Positions 9,583 through 20,170 of a DNA stretch of 64,000 nt are shown one piece after another (position 1 is the stretch's first letter; every line of letters begins with the position of its first letter). This DNA is from Methylorubrum thiocyanatum. Its GTDB lineage: Bacteria; Pseudomonadota; Alphaproteobacteria; Rhizobiales; Beijerinckiaceae. The notes below the pieces were generated by a model. That model did no database searches. It was not told the DNA's origin and saw only the letters and a list, made by a program, of their open reading frames with translations. The DNA lies in NCBI GenBank assembly GCA_014138645.1, contig JACJIB010000012.1:51444-115443 (forward strand). The letters are read 5' to 3'. Both the position numbers and the translations under genes were made by a program.

Positions 9583-12258
9583 TCAGGCAGCCGCCAGCGC
9601 CTCGGCGATCGCCGCAAGGGCCGCCTCGGCGCCATGGCTGTCCGGGCCGCCGGCCTGGGCCATGTCGCGGCGTCCGCCGCCGCCCTTGCCGCCGAGATGG
9701 CCGGCACCGGCGCGCACCAGTCCGACCGCGTCGTAGCGCCCGGTCAGATCCTCGGTGACGCCGACGACGAGTCCGGCCTTTCCGTCGGCGGAGACGCCGA
9801 CGATGGCGACGATGCCGGAGCCGAGCCGGCTCTTGCCCTCGTCGGCGAGACCCTTCAGGTCGCGCATCTCGACGCCCTCGACCACGCGCGCCATCAGCCG
9901 CACGCCGTTGACCTCACGGGCCTCGTCGCCGCCGCCGGACGCTCCGCCCATGGCGATTTTCTTCCGCGCGTCGGCCAGTTCCTTTTCCAGCCGGCGCCGC
10001 TCCTCGATCAGGGTGGAGAGCCGCTCCGGCACGTCCGCGACTGGCGCCTTGAGCAGGCCGGCGAGCTGGCTGAGCGTCCGGCTTTCCGTGGCGCGGTGGC
10101 GGCGCGCCGCCGTTCCGGTCATCGCCTCGATCCGGCGCACGCCGGCACCCACCGCGCTCTCGCCGATCACGGTGATCTGGCCGATCTCGCCGAGTTGCGA
10201 CACGTGGGTGCCGCCGCACAGCTCGATCGAGAAGTTCGGCAGGCGACCCTCAACCTCTTGGCCTTCGTCGTCCACGGGGCGGCCCATGGAGACGACGCGC
10301 ACTTCGTCGCCATACTTCTCGCCGAACAGGGCGCGGGCGCCCGACTCGATCGCCTCGTCCACCGCCATCAGCTTCGTGACCACCGGCGCGTTCTGCAGCA
10401 GCACCGCGTTGGCGATTTCCTCGACGCGGGTCAGCTCCGCCTCGTCGATGGGCTTGGGATGGCTGATGTCGAAGCGCAGGCGCTCGGGGGCGACGAGCGA
10501 GCCCTTCTGCGCCACGTGGTCGCCGAGCACCTGACGCAGCGCCTCGTGCAGCAGGTGGGTCGCCGAGTGGTTGGCGCGGATCGCGGAGCGGCGGGCGTGA
10601 TCGACCTTCAGCTCCACCGCGGCGCCGAGGGACAACGTACCCTCCTCGACCGTGACGTGATGCACGAACAGGTCGCCGAGCTTCTTCTCGGTGTTGGTCA
10701 CGCGCGCCTTGAGACCGGGGCCAGAAATCGTGCCGGTATCACCGACCTGACCGCCGGATTCACCGTAGAACGGAGTCTGGTTGACGACGACGATGCCGCT
10801 CTCGCCGGTCTTCAGCGTCTCGACCTCGCCGCCCTCGCGCAGGAGCGCGCCGACCACGGCTTCCGCGGTCTCGGTTTCGTAGCCCAGGAACTCGGTGGCG
10901 CCGGTGCGCTCCTTGATGCCGAACCAGACCGTCTCGGTCGCGGCCTCGCCCGAGCCCTGCCAAGCGGCGCGGGCGGCCTGCTTCTGGCGCTGCATCGCGG
11001 CGTCGAACGCCTGTGTGTCGACGCCGATGCCGCGGGCCTTCAGGGCGTCCTGGGTCAGGTCGAGGGGGAAGCCGTAGGTGTCGTAGAGGGTGAAGGCGGT
11101 CTCGCCCGACAGGTTCTGGCCGGCGCTCAGATCGCGGCTCTCGGCGTCGAGGATGGCAAGCCCCCGCTCCAGGGTCTTGCGGAAGCGGCCTTCCTCGAGC
11201 CGCAGGGTCTCGGAGATCAGCGCCTCGCTGCGGACGAGTTCGGGGAAGGCCTGCCCCATCTCGCGCACGAGGGTGGGGACGAGGCGGTACATCACCGGAT
11301 CGCGGGCGCCGAGCAGTTCGAGGTGGCGCATGGCGCGGCGCATGATCCGGCGCAGCACGTAGCCGCGGCCCTCGTTCGAGGGCAGCACGCCGTCGGCGAT
11401 CAGGAACGAGGTCGAGCGCAGGTGGTCGGCGATGACCCGGTAGGAGGCGCGGGTCGCGGGCTCGGGCGCCCGGGACACGGCGTGGGCCACCGCGTCGATC
11501 AGGGCACGGAACAGGTCGGTGTCGTAGTTCGAGTGGACGCCCTGGAGGATCGCGGCCATCCGCTCCAGGCCCATGCCGGTATCGATCGAGGGGCGGGGCA
11601 GGGGATTGCGCACCCCCGGCTCGACCTGCTCGTACTGCATGAAGACGAGGTTCCAGAATTCGAGGAAGCGGTCGCCGTCCTCGTCCGGGGAGCCGGGCGG
11701 GCCGCCGGCGAGCGCCGGGCCCTGGTCGATGAAGATCTCCGAGCACGGGCCGCAGGGGCCGGTATCGCCCATCTGCCAAAAGTTGTCGGAGGTGCCGATG
11801 CGGATGATCTTGTCGTCACCGAATCCGGCGATCTTCTTCCAAAGGCCCGCCGCCTCGTCGTCGTCGGCATAAACGGTGACGAGCAGCCGCTCCGGCGTGA
11901 GCCCGAACTCCTTGGTGATCAGCGTCCAGGCCAGCTCGATCGCATCGGCCTTGAAGTAGTCACCGAAGGAGAAGTTGCCGAGCATCTCGAAGAAGGTGTG
12001 ATGCCGGGCGGTATAGCCGACATTATCGAGATCGTTGTGCTTGCCGCCGGCGCGAACGCACTTCTGTGACGAGGTCGCCTTGACGTAGGGACGCTTCTCG
12101 ACACCAGTGAAGACGTTCTTGAACTGCACCATGCCGGCGTTCGTGAACATCAGCGTCGGGTCGTTCTTCGGCACCAGCGAGGACGAGGGCACCACCGCGT
12201 GCCCGGCATCCCGGAAGTAGTCCAGGAAGGTCGATCGGATCTCGTTGACGCCGCTCAT
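9583..12258 (-). CDS. alaS: Alanyl-tRNA synthetase
   Basis: 891 residues, full length. It charges tRNA-Ala. Class II core motifs start with [19 protein letters not shown], then [10 protein letters not shown] and the ATP site region. The editing domain has the zinc/editing motif [11 protein letters not shown] (near residue 565) and CGGTH (near residue 680). A C-terminal DHHA1-type region ends the protein with an Ala-rich tail, and the linker region is helical. The long open frame on the opposite strand across this gene is a composition shadow. Confidence 0.97.
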   Translation of the reverse strand: MSGVNEIRSTFLDYFRDAGHAVVPSSSLVPKNDPTLMFTNAGMVQFKNVFTGVEKRPYVKATSSQKCVRAGGKHNDLDNVGYTARHHTFFEMLGNFSFGDYFKADAIELAWTLITKEFGLTPERLLVTVYADDDEAAGLWKKIAGFGDDKIIRIGTSDNFWQMGDTGPCGPCSEIFIDQGPALAGGPPGSPDEDGDRFLEFWNLVFMQYEQVEPGVRNPLPRPSIDTGMGLERMAAILQGVHSNYDTDLFRALIDAVAHAVSRAPEPATRASYRVIADHLRSTSFLIADGVLPSNEGRGYVLRRIMRRAMRHLELLGARDPVMYRLVPTLVREMGQAFPELVRSEALISETLRLEEGRFRKTLERGLAILDAESRDLSAGQNLSGETAFTLYDTYGFPLDLTQDALKARGIGVDTQAFDAAMQRQKQAARAAWQGSGEAATETVWFGIKERTGATEFLGYETETAEAVVGALLREGGEVETLKTGESGIVVVNQTPFYGESGGQVGDTGTISGPGLKARVTNTEKKLGDLFVHHVTVEEGTLSLGAAVELKVDHARRSAIRANHSATHLLHEALRQVLGDHVAQKGSLVAPERLRFDISHPKPIDEAELTRVEEIANAVLLQNAPVVTKLMAVDEAIESGARALFGEKYGDEVRVVSMGRPVDDEGQEVEGRLPNFSIELCGGTHVSQLGEIGQITVIGESAVGAGVRRIEAMTGTAARRHRATESRTLSQLAGLLKAPVADVPERLSTLIEERRRLEKELADARKKIAMGGASGGGDEAREVNGVRLMARVVEGVEMRDLKGLADEGKSRLGSGIVAIVGVSADGKAGLVVGVTEDLTGRYDAVGLVRAGAGHLGGKGGGGRRDMAQAGGPDSHGAEAALAAIAEALAAA

Positions 12259-12351
12259 CGGATAGGCTCGAAAATCATGTCGCGTCGGGAGCCGGCTGAT
12301 GGGCAGCGCGGCAGCATTGTTGCGCCCTCATACGGGCCTGCGCTGTGCGAG

Positions 12352-13080
12352 TCACGTCGGCTCGTTGTGCGCAGGTCCGGCTCGGGCCGCGAAACCCCCG
12401 CCGGCACGCAATTCGGCGAGGTAACCGCGCAGCAGCGCCGCCCGCCGCGGGCGGAAACTGGTCCCCACCGGGCCCGCCTCGCGGATGCGATCCAGCCGGA
12501 ACATGCGGAACGCCTCGCGCAGGCAGCACCACGCCAGCAGCGTCATCTTGCTGTCGAGATAGACCACGGAGAGCGGCAGGATCGTCCGCTCGGTGACGGC
12601 ACCGTCCTTGTCGGCGTAGCGCAGCCGCAGCGCCTCCTCGCGCCAGCAGGCGGTCCGGATCGTCTCCATGTCGGGGATCGCGGGAAAGCGCGGCTCGGCG
12701 CGGCGGACCTGCGAAACCGCGTGGAGCAGATGCTGCTCGGCCCGGTCGGGAAGGGTGGCCGCGACCTTGGCCACCACCGAGGCGGCGGCCTGCTCCAGGG
12801 CCGGATCGCCCATGTGACGAACCTCGGCGAGGCCGAGCACCAGCGCCTCGATCTCGATCCGGTCGAAGGTTTGCGGCGGCAGGGCGACGTCTTCGATCAG
12901 CCGGTAGCCGTAGCCCCGCTCGCCCTCGATGCGGGCGCCCGCCGCGCGCAGGCTGTCGATGTCGCGGTAGAGCGAGCGCAGCGACACCCCGGTCTCCTCC
13001 GCGAGCCGCGCGGCGGTGACAGGGGAGGGCAGGATGCGCATCGCGTGCAGCAACCGGAAAAGCCGATCGGTCCGGGCCAT
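12352..13080 (-). CDS. YafY-like transcriptional regulator (HTH + WYL domain)
   Basis: 242 residues. Residues 1-60 form a DeoR/HTH_11-type helix-turn-helix (RLAEETGVSLRSLYRDIDSLRAAG). Residues about 135-220 form a WYL domain (EALRLRYADKDG, then ILPLSVVYLDSK and LLAWCCLREAFRMFRLDRI). WYL domains sense small ligands or nucleic acids. It is divergent from the GST gene 74 bases away, so it probably regulates itself and that gene; this is an inference from position. Confidence 0.88.
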   Translation of the reverse strand: MARTDRLFRLLHAMRILPSPVTAARLAEETGVSLRSLYRDIDSLRAAGARIEGERGYGYRLIEDVALPPQTFDRIEIEALVLGLAEVRHMGDPALEQAAASVVAKVAATLPDRAEQHLLHAVSQVRRAEPRFPAIPDMETIRTACWREEALRLRYADKDGAVTERTILPLSVVYLDSKMTLLAWCCLREAFRMFRLDRIREAGPVGTSFRPRRAALLRGYLAELRAGGGFAARAGPAHNEPT

Positions 13081-13154
13081 CGTTCAACTGACGGAAGTTG
13101 GCAGTTGGCCTTGGCTACACCGTCTCCCGTCAACCCGCCAGCAGGAGGCCACCG

Positions 13155-13757
13155 ATGATCACCCTGTTCCACTCGCCCCGCAGCCGTTCGACCCGGATCG
13201 TCGCGCTCCTCAAGGAGCTCGATGCCCTGGACGCGGTGCGCATCGAGGTCGTTACCATTCCGCGCATGGACGGATCGGGCGGCCGCGATCCGCGCAACCC
13301 CCATCCCGACGGCAAGGTGCCGCTGCTCGATCATGACGGCGTCCTGGTGTGGGAATCGAGTGCGATCATTCAGCACCTCGCCGAGCTGTTCCCGGCGTCC
13401 GGCTTGGGCATCCCGGTCGGAGACCCGCAGCGCGGTCCCTACCTGAGCTGGCTGGCATGGTATGCCGGCGTCGTCGAGCCGGTGCTGACGCTCAAGGCCC
13501 TCGGGCTCGAACACCCGGCTCTCGGCCGTACCTTCCGCACTGAAGCGGAGGTCGTGGCGCGGCTCGCCAACGCCGTGAGCGACCGCCCGTTCTTGCTCGG
13601 CGACCGGTTCACCGCCGCCGATCTCCTGCTGCACTCGCCCTATGCGTGGTTCGGAAAGCCCGGTCTGCCCGAGATCGATGCCTGGGTGGATCGCTGCATG
13701 GACCGGCCCGGCGCCCGCTTCGCAGCCGATTTCGATGCGCGGCACGCGGCGATCTAA
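13155..13757 (+). CDS. Glutathione S-transferase family protein
   Basis: 200 residues from the ATG at 13155, which has AGGAGG about seven bases upstream. The N-terminal thioredoxin-like domain has the strand MITLFHSPRSRSTR, cis-Pro segment GKVPLLDHDG, and the glutathione gamma-Glu-binding WESSAIIQHLAE. The C-terminal helical domain has the N-capping motif FTAADLLL. The catalytic residue is probably the Ser in SPRSRS. Substrate unknown. The divergent WYL regulator suggests inducible expression. Confidence 0.9.
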   Translation: MITLFHSPRSRSTRIVALLKELDALDAVRIEVVTIPRMDGSGGRDPRNPHPDGKVPLLDHDGVLVWESSAIIQHLAELFPASGLGIPVGDPQRGPYLSWLAWYAGVVEPVLTLKALGLEHPALGRTFRTEAEVVARLANAVSDRPFLLGDRFTAADLLLHSPYAWFGKPGLPEIDAWVDRCMDRPGARFAADFDARHAAI

Positions 13758-13786
13758 CCTCCGGCGTTCAATCCGAAGAACCAAAG

Positions 13787-13822
13787 AAAAGGCCCGCCGC
13801 GATCGCTCGCGGCGGGCCTTTT
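13787..13822. terminator. Bidirectional Rho-independent terminator
   Basis: AAAAGGCCCGCCGC - eight-base loop - GCGGCGGGCCTTTT, a 14-bp perfect stem flanked by A4 and T4. It lies between the convergent GST and recA genes and would stop both. Confidence 0.9.
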
Positions 13823-13848
13823 CCGTTCCGACGGATCAGGCGGAGCGC

Positions 13849-14949
13849 TTACGCCTCGCCCTCATCCAGATCCTCGGCCGTCGGCTTCGCGTTCTCGAGG
13901 ATCCGGTCGGCGACCAGCCCTGAATTCTGACGGATCGACGCCTCGATCTTGTTGGCGATGTCGGGGTTGTCGCGCAGGAAGCCCTTGGAATTCTCGCGGC
14001 CCTGGCCAAGGCGCTGGCTGTCGTAGGAGAACCACGCGCCCGACTTCTCGACGATGCCGGCCTTCACGCCGAGGTCGATCAACTCGCCGACCTTCGACAC
14101 GCCCTCGCCGAACATGATGTCGAACTCGACCTGCTTGAAGGGCGGCGCGACCTTGTTCTTCACCACCTTGACGCGCACCGAGTTGCCGATGGCCTCGTCG
14201 CGGTCCTTGAGCGTCGAGACGCGGCGGATGTCGAGGCGCACCGAAGCGTAGAACTTCAGCGCGTTGCCGCCGGTGGTGGTCTCCGGGCTGCCGTACATCA
14301 CGCCGATCTTCATGCGGATCTGGTTGATGAAGATCACCATGCAGTTCGAGCGCGAGATCGAACCGGTGAGCTTGCGCAGGGCCTGGCTCATCAGGCGCGC
14401 CTGGAGGCCCGGCTGGCTTTCGCCCATCTCGCCCTCGATCTCGGCGCGCGGCGTCAGAGCGGCGACCGAATCGACCACGAGCACGTCGATGGCGCCGGAG
14501 CGCACCAGCGTGTCGGTGATTTCGAGTGCCTGTTCACCGGTGTCGGGCTGCGAGATCAGCAGGTCGTCGAGGTTGACGCCGAGCTTGCGCGCATAGACCG
14601 GGTCGAGGGCGTGCTCCGCGTCGACGAAGGCGCAGACGCCGCCCTTCTTCTGGGCCTCGGCGATCGTGTGGAGCGCCAGCGTCGTCTTGCCCGACGATTC
14701 GGGACCGTAGATCTCGATCACCCGGCCGCGCGGCAGGCCGCCGACGCCGAGCGCGATGTCGAGGCCGAGCGAGCCCGTCGAAACGGTCTCGACCTCCTGC
14801 ACCTTGTCGGTCTTGCCGAGGCGCATGATCGAGCCCTTGCCGAAGGCGCGCTCGATCTGCGTCAGCGCAGCCTCGATCGCCTTGGACTTGTCCTTGTCGG
14901 CTGCTGCCATTGTCGAGGAATCCACCATCTTCAGCGCAGGCTGGGCCAT
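13849..14949 (-). CDS. recA: Recombinase RecA
   Basis: 366 residues. ATP-dependent strand-exchange protein and LexA co-protease. Walker [10 protein letters not shown] at residues 82-90, Walker B ([12 protein letters not shown]), L2/M256 region with [10 protein letters not shown], and the usual acidic C-terminus (EDLDEGEA). The N-terminus is about 15 residues longer than in E. coli; ATGs at codons 8 and 14 are alternatives. A LexA-box-like site lies about 65 bases upstream and a strong terminator follows. Confidence 0.98.
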   Translation of the reverse strand: MAQPALKMVDSSTMAAADKDKSKAIEAALTQIERAFGKGSIMRLGKTDKVQEVETVSTGSLGLDIALGVGGLPRGRVIEIYGPESSGKTTLALHTIAEAQKKGGVCAFVDAEHALDPVYARKLGVNLDDLLISQPDTGEQALEITDTLVRSGAIDVLVVDSVAALTPRAEIEGEMGESQPGLQARLMSQALRKLTGSISRSNCMVIFINQIRMKIGVMYGSPETTTGGNALKFYASVRLDIRRVSTLKDRDEAIGNSVRVKVVKNKVAPPFKQVEFDIMFGEGVSKVGELIDLGVKAGIVEKSGAWFSYDSQRLGQGRENSKGFLRDNPDIANKIEASIRQNSGLVADRILENAKPTAEDLDEGEA

Positions 14950-15536
14950 CGCGAGGCTTCCTTATGCATGGGAGGGGCACGGCGCTCAATCCGCCGGAGC
15001 TGATGCATTTCGTACCTGTTTTGTTCTCATCCCGCAAGAGCTGCGCTGCCGATTTTCCACGCAAGCCGCGTCGTAGTGCCGCGCCTCCTGGCCGAGATCG
15101 ACGAGACGCACACTTCAGCGACTCGATAATTTAAAATATAAAAGAGAAAAGTGAGAGTTGCCGCGACCGGATCTGAGGGTTTCGGAACGGTATGTGCCGT
15201 CCCCATCCATCGCATCATCGACTATAGTCCAATTCATATCGAATGTCCTAGTGCTGTATAGGTCAATCGTATTCCATCAAATATGACATGGTTCAAGTGG
15301 AAGGCCTTCGCAATTCAACAGGGCAGTCATGTCGGGCAACGTAAAAAAAGAAACCGGTTCCCGATTTCTGTGCATCCAAATCGAAGCTCGCCTTCGCGGA
15401 TCGCGTGACGGTGCTCGGAGAGGAACACGGGGGCCCGATCGGCCGGCCCGGCATCGCGCACCCGATCAGGGAGGGCAGGAGGCGGACAATCCGACCGTGC
15501 CTACGCCTCCGCTCGGTGAAGGGTAGGGCGGTCCCT
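14950..15536. other. recA upstream non-coding region
   Basis: 587 bases with no convincing gene. It contains the recA promoter region with a LexA-like site, an AT-rich stretch near 15125-15155, and one 65-codon open frame (15329-15526) that is Arg/Gly/Pro-rich and looks like chance. Confidence 0.5.
15012..15026. promoter_or_regulatory. Candidate LexA (SOS) box upstream of recA
   Basis: GTAC-N7-GTTC. The alphaproteobacterial LexA consensus is GTTC-N7-GTTC; this differs at one base and keeps the spacing. It lies 62-77 bases upstream of the recA ATG, where SOS control is expected. Confidence 0.6.
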
Positions 15537-15740
15537 ATGCCGAACGATGTGGATGAACTCCGGGAGGCCGAGCGCCTTCTGCGCGAAGCGGAAGCGAAAC
15601 TGCGTCCGGCCGCGACGTTTCGGCAACGAACGCTCCTGCAGATGATCCTGTTCGAGGTGGACCGCAGTCTGCAATCGAGAAACGAAAATGGGCCGATCCA
15701 GTCTGCGGTCGAATCCGAGCGCGACGGCGCCGACGACTGA
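15537..15740 (+). CDS. Small hypothetical protein, helical
   Basis: 67 residues from the ATG at 15537 (MPNDVDELREAERLLREAE). Highly charged, with a predicted amphipathic helix over residues 5-25 and a second one around 30-50. The frame stays open for 44 more codons upstream but those are Arg/Gly-rich and out of character. A purine-rich GGGTAGGGC precedes the start. Not recognised. Confidence 0.55.
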   Translation: MPNDVDELREAERLLREAEAKLRPAATFRQRTLLQMILFEVDRSLQSRNENGPIQSAVESERDGADD

Positions 15741-15763
15741 CGTCCGGCCGGTCTTGGCGAAAA

Positions 15764-15979
15764 TCAGGGTATGCCGCGGGCAGCACGCCACGTGCGAAGC
15801 GCCCGCTGCCGCTCTTCGAAAGCCCGTCGCAAAGCCGTACCGGCCTCACCCTTGAGCGTAATCGGCATCAAGGCCTCCTCATCGGAGGGCCGGCCTGACG
15901 CCTGCTTGAGCGCTTGGCGCCATTCCGCGTCGGCGAGGGCAAGTTCCACATCCGTCACGATGGTGCGGTCATCGTCCAT
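15764..15979 (-). CDS. Small hypothetical protein
   Basis: 71 residues (MDDDRTIVTDVELALADAEW...). Acidic N-terminus, then charged helical segments ending in ERQRALRTWRAARG. It converges with the small gene before it, 23 bases between stops. No family recognised; composition resembles real alphaproteobacterial small proteins. Confidence 0.55.
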   Translation of the reverse strand: MDDDRTIVTDVELALADAEWRQALKQASGRPSDEEALMPITLKGEAGTALRRAFEERQRALRTWRAARGIP

Positions 15980-16184
15980 GGCAAGGCCCTGGCACCTCGC
16001 ATCAACGCCGACGGACGATCCGCTCCGCCGCGCTCGGGTGCGTCTTCAAACCTAATCTACATTAAGTCTCGGCCGTGTCCCAGTCATCATCCACGTCATC
16101 GTGGCCCGTCAGCTCGGGGACGACGAGCGCGGGGCCCGACAGAGGCGCGACCCGTCGCAGTTTGCGCGCCTCTGCGGGTCACGC

Positions 16185-18905
16185 TCAGCTCGCCATGGTG
16201 CGCTTCACCGTCTCGACGAGCTGCTTCAGGCTGAACGGTTTGGGCAGGAAGTTGAAGGTCTCGCCCTCGGGCAGGTTCTTGCGGAACGCGTCCTCGGCAT
16301 AGCCCGAGACGAAAATCACCTTGAGGTCGGGGAGATGCTTGCGCAGTTCCCGCAGCAGGGTCGGCCCGTCCATCTCCGGCATCACCACGTCGGAGACCAC
16401 CACGTCGATGCCGTCGGCATGCTCCTCGATCAGGCGCAGGGCCTCGATGCCGGAGGCCGCCTCCAGCACCGTGTAGCCGCGGGCCGACAGCGCGCGGGAA
16501 TTGACCGCACGAACCGGATCCTCGTCCTCGACGAGCAGGACGGTGCCCTGACCGGTATGGTCGGTCGCGGGCTTCGGCGGCGGTTCCGGCGCCCGCGGCG
16601 CGGGATCCGTGCCGGCCTCGGAAGGCTTCCGTTCGGGTGCCTCGCCGGGGCTGAGCGTCGGCTCCGGGCTCTCTGTATCCGCAGACTTCGCCGAGGCGGG
16701 AGCCTCCACCCCGGAGGCGGCCCGCGGCGGGGGCAGCGGCTCGGGCAACGGCTCGGTACCGGGCTCGTGTCGCGGCAGGTAGATGCGGAAGGTGGTGCCT
16801 TCCCCCACCGTCGACTGCACATCGATGGCGCCGCCCGACTGGTTGACGATGCCGAACACCGTCGAGAGCCCGAGACCGGTGCCCTTGCCGATCTCCTTCG
16901 TCGTGAAGAACGGCTCGAAGATCTTCTGGCGCACCTCCGGCGGGATGCCCTCGCCGGTGTCGGTGACCTCGATCATCACGTGATCGCCGGCCGGAATTCC
17001 GACCGGACGCTCGCCGGCGACCGGGCAGTTGGCGGTGCGGATCGTCAGGCTGCCGCCGCCCGGCATGGCGTCGCGGGCGTTGACCGCGAGGTTCACGATC
17101 ACCTGCTCGAACTGGTTCACGTCGGCCTTGATCGGCCAGATCTCGCGGCCATGGCGGAAATCGAGCTGCACGCGCTCGCCGAGCAGGCGCTTGAGGAGGA
17201 GCGTCAGGTCGGAGAGCGCCTCCCCGACATCCATCACCTCCGGCCGCAGGGTCTGGCGGCGGGAGAAGGCCAACAGCTGGCGCACCAGGCTCGCGGCCCG
17301 GTTCGCGTTCTGCTTGATCTGCATGATGTCTTGGAAGGCGTGGTCGGTCGGCCGGTGGCTGGCGAGCAGCAGGTCCGAGTAGCCGATGATCGCCTGGAGC
17401 ACGTTGTTGAAGTCGTGGGCGATGCCGCCGGCAAGCTGGCCCACCGTGTCCATCTTCTGGGTCTGTGCGACCTGCTGTTCGAGCTGGCGCTGGGCCGTCG
17501 TGTCGAGGGCGTAGAGGATCACCCGCTCGCGGTCGCCGCCGCCGTCGCGCTCCACCTCCGGACCTTGCGTCCCGTCGGCATCCGCCGGGCTCATCCAGAC
17601 GCGGGCCGAGCGGTCACCGGGGCCGGACAGGCCGACCTCGATCGGGTCGAGCCCGCCGAAGCCGTTCGCGGCCCGCGCCAGCGCGCCCTCGATGGCGCCG
17701 CGGTCGCGCTCCAGCACCGCGTCGCGCATCAGCGGATCGGGGGCGTCGCGTCCGGCCTCCGCGGCGGGCTGGCGCGGCATTCCGGCGAACAGGCGCACGA
17801 AGGAGGCGTTGGCGCGGATCACCCGGCCGTCGCGGTCGAGGGTGGCGATGGCGATCGGACTGTTGTTGAGGAAGCGGGCGAGCCGCACCTCCGCCGCGCG
17901 CTGCGGCTCGTCGGCATCCGAGCCGGCGGAGCGGTTGAGCACGAAGGTGCGCGAGGGACCCGGCGCCCCGTCCTGCCCGTAGGCGACGCGGTGATAGAGC
18001 CGGGTCGGCAGGGGCTGGCCGTTGCGGCGGCGCAGGTCGATGTCGAAGCGGTCGGTGCGTACCTCGCCGGCCAGACCCGGCGAAGCGGTGAGCACGTCGG
18101 CGCCGGGGGCGATCTCCAGAAGCTTCAGGCCGCCGGAGCCCACGGTGGCGAGGTCGTAGCCGAGCCAGGAGGCCAGCGTCGCGTTCATGTAGACGATCGA
18201 GCCGGCGGCATCGATCGACAGGAAGCCCGCGGGCGCGTGGTCGAGATAGTCGATCGCGTGCTGGAGTTCCTGGAAGACGTTCTCCTGGCGCTCGCGCTCG
18301 TGGGTGATGTCGCTCACCGTCCAGAGCGCGGCGGAGCCGCGGTGGCGCGGGATCGGCCGCACCGCGATGCGGTACCATGCGAAGTCGCGATCCGCCGCGC
18401 CGCCCGGCGGCGGCGACATCCGGATCTCCTCGGTATAGGCGCGGTCGTCGCGGGCCGCCTGGGCGAGGCGGTAGACGGCCTCGGACACCTCGGGCGCGCC
18501 GACGAAGATGCGCTCGATCGAGCGCAGGTTCGAGAAGCTGTCGCCGCCGGCCAGCCGCATATAGGCCTCGTTGGCGTAGATCATCCGGCCGTTGTCCTCG
18601 ACGACGAGCTTGCCCTCCGGGGCGGCGTCGACGATGGCGCGGGTGATGTCGTCGCGGGAGGCCGGGCCGGCGAGCTGGAGCGCGCCGATGGCGAGCGCGA
18701 ACAGGAAGAACACGCCGGCCATGGCGAGCAGCGCCAGCAGCGCCAGGATCAGCGGCTGCGCCTGCTCGTTGGCGACGAAGGACAGCCCCACCGCCGCGCC
18801 GACGAGGAGCCCCGCCAGCATCAGCAGCAGCCCGACACGGCCGGGCCGTTCCGAACGATCGATCGAACCGGACGCCGGCACCGCTGGTCCGCTGACCTCA
18901 GCCAT
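16185..18905 (-). CDS. cckA: Hybrid sensor histidine kinase CckA
   Basis: 906 residues. Two N-terminal membrane helices (about 20-80), PAS-type sensor domains (about 90-440), a HisKA domain with the phosphoacceptor His near residue 497 in [21 protein letters not shown], an HATPase domain ([27 protein letters not shown]), a Pro/Glu-rich linker, and a C-terminal receiver with the phospho-Asp near residue 839 ([14 protein letters not shown]). In alphaproteobacteria CckA phosphorylates ChpT, which passes phosphate to CtrA and CpdR, controlling cell cycle and motility. Its position next to flagellar genes fits that role. The long opposite-strand frame is spurious. Confidence 0.95.
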   Translation of the reverse strand: MAEVSGPAVPASGSIDRSERPGRVGLLLMLAGLLVGAAVGLSFVANEQAQPLILALLALLAMAGVFFLFALAIGALQLAGPASRDDITRAIVDAAPEGKLVVEDNGRMIYANEAYMRLAGGDSFSNLRSIERIFVGAPEVSEAVYRLAQAARDDRAYTEEIRMSPPPGGAADRDFAWYRIAVRPIPRHRGSAALWTVSDITHERERQENVFQELQHAIDYLDHAPAGFLSIDAAGSIVYMNATLASWLGYDLATVGSGGLKLLEIAPGADVLTASPGLAGEVRTDRFDIDLRRRNGQPLPTRLYHRVAYGQDGAPGPSRTFVLNRSAGSDADEPQRAAEVRLARFLNNSPIAIATLDRDGRVIRANASFVRLFAGMPRQPAAEAGRDAPDPLMRDAVLERDRGAIEGALARAANGFGGLDPIEVGLSGPGDRSARVWMSPADADGTQGPEVERDGGGDRERVILYALDTTAQRQLEQQVAQTQKMDTVGQLAGGIAHDFNNVLQAIIGYSDLLLASHRPTDHAFQDIMQIKQNANRAASLVRQLLAFSRRQTLRPEVMDVGEALSDLTLLLKRLLGERVQLDFRHGREIWPIKADVNQFEQVIVNLAVNARDAMPGGGSLTIRTANCPVAGERPVGIPAGDHVMIEVTDTGEGIPPEVRQKIFEPFFTTKEIGKGTGLGLSTVFGIVNQSGGAIDVQSTVGEGTTFRIYLPRHEPGTEPLPEPLPPPRAASGVEAPASAKSADTESPEPTLSPGEAPERKPSEAGTDPAPRAPEPPPKPATDHTGQGTVLLVEDEDPVRAVNSRALSARGYTVLEAASGIEALRLIEEHADGIDVVVSDVVMPEMDGPTLLRELRKHLPDLKVIFVSGYAEDAFRKNLPEGETFNFLPKPFSLKQLVETVKRTMAS

Positions 18906-19063
18906 CAGGCCCTACCCATCCCTCGCACATGGACGGCACACGGCCGCATCGGGCCCTGTGGGTCGTCGAATGCCGCGCCTTTTTCCGGAGCATTGCCGGA
19001 CAATGGTGCATAAACCGTGGCGCCTGAACGACTTCGCCGTCCCATGCGGAAGCGGATCGAGCC

Positions 19064-20131
19064 TCAGGCGGCCCGGCGGCGCAGGCGAAGCACGAAACCG
19101 ATGACCTCCGCAACTGCGCGATAGTGCTCGGCGGGAATCTCGGCATCGACCTCGACGGTGGCGTGCAGGGCGCGGGCGAGGGGCGGATTCTCCAGCACCG
19201 GCACGTCATGGTCGGCGGCCACCGCGCGGATGCGCAGCGCCAGCGAGTCGACACCCTTGGCGACGCAGACGGGGGCCGCCATGCCGGTCTCGTAGCGCAG
19301 AGCCACGGCGTAGTGGGTCGGGTTCGTCACCACCACGGTCGCGGTGGGCACGGCCGCCATCATCCGCTTCTTCACCCGCGCTTGGCGCAATTGCCGGATC
19401 CGGGCCTTCACCTCGGGGCTGCCCTCGCTCTCCTTGTGCTCCTGCTTCATCTCCTCCTTGGTCATGCGCAGGCGCGTGTGCCAGCGGTGCCGCTGGTAGA
19501 GCGCGTCGCCGAGCGCGATGGCCGCGTAGGCTGCGAGCATGCCGCCCATCATCTTGAGGGCGAGCGTGAGGGTGCCCTGGAGCGCGGCGCCGGGATCGAG
19601 CTGGGCGAAGGATTCGGCCCGGTCGTGCTCGTTCCACAGGATCGCGCCCGCGATCGTGCCGACCACGATGATCTTGGCGAGGCCCTTGCCGAAATTCACC
19701 CAGGCATCCGTGCCGAGCAGGCGCTTGGCGCCGGCCATCGGCGAGATGCGCGCGAATTTCGGCATCAGGCTCTCGGCGGTGAAGATCGGCCGGTGCTGGA
19801 TCAGGCCGGCGGCGATGGCGGCCAGCATCGCGATGCCGAGCGGCACGGCGAGCGCCTTGGCGCAGACCCACCCCGCGCGCAGCGCCACGCCGAGATAGGT
19901 GCCCGCATCCGAGGGGATCGAACCGGCATGTTCGAGAAAGCCGCGCATGTCGCGGGTCAGCCCCTCGGCCATGGGCTTGGCCGAGAGCATCAGGGCCAGC
20001 GTGAAGGCCGCCAGGATGAAGAAGGTGTTGATCTCGGGCGAGTTCGGGACGTCGCCGCGTTCGATCGCCTGCTCGATGCGCCGTGCCGTCGGGTCTTCGG
20101 TCTTGTCCTCGTCGTCGCTCTCGTCGGCCAC
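19064..20131 (-). CDS. flhB: Flagellar export protein FlhB
   Basis: 355 residues. Inner-membrane export-gate subunit that switches substrate specificity from rod/hook to filament. Four membrane helices, then a cytoplasmic domain with the self-cleaving site NPTHYAVALRY at about residues 269-279. The N-terminal DESDDEDKTEDPTARRIEQA is a family hallmark. It is the last gene of the flgB-flgC-fliE-fliQ-fliR-flhB run, 39 bases after fliR. Confidence 0.97.
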   Translation of the reverse strand: MADESDDEDKTEDPTARRIEQAIERGDVPNSPEINTFFILAAFTLALMLSAKPMAEGLTRDMRGFLEHAGSIPSDAGTYLGVALRAGWVCAKALAVPLGIAMLAAIAAGLIQHRPIFTAESLMPKFARISPMAGAKRLLGTDAWVNFGKGLAKIIVVGTIAGAILWNEHDRAESFAQLDPGAALQGTLTLALKMMGGMLAAYAAIALGDALYQRHRWHTRLRMTKEEMKQEHKESEGSPEVKARIRQLRQARVKKRMMAAVPTATVVVTNPTHYAVALRYETGMAAPVCVAKGVDSLALRIRAVAADHDVPVLENPPLARALHATVEVDAEIPAEHYRAVAEVIGFVLRLRRRAA

Positions 20132-20170
20132 CGGTTCAGGCTCCCCCGTTCCGGATCAGCGCGAGGAGAA

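Noticed and set aside
9634-12069. 811-codon plus-strand frame opposite alaS
   Set aside because: Shadow of alaS; no start signal or family features.
15329-15526. 65-codon frame upstream of the small hypothetical gene
   Set aside because: Arg/Gly/Pro-rich, no recognisable features, looks random.
16101-19013. 970-codon plus-strand open frame opposite cckA
   Set aside because: Composition shadow of a clear histidine kinase on the other strand; Arg/Gly/His-rich with no domain.
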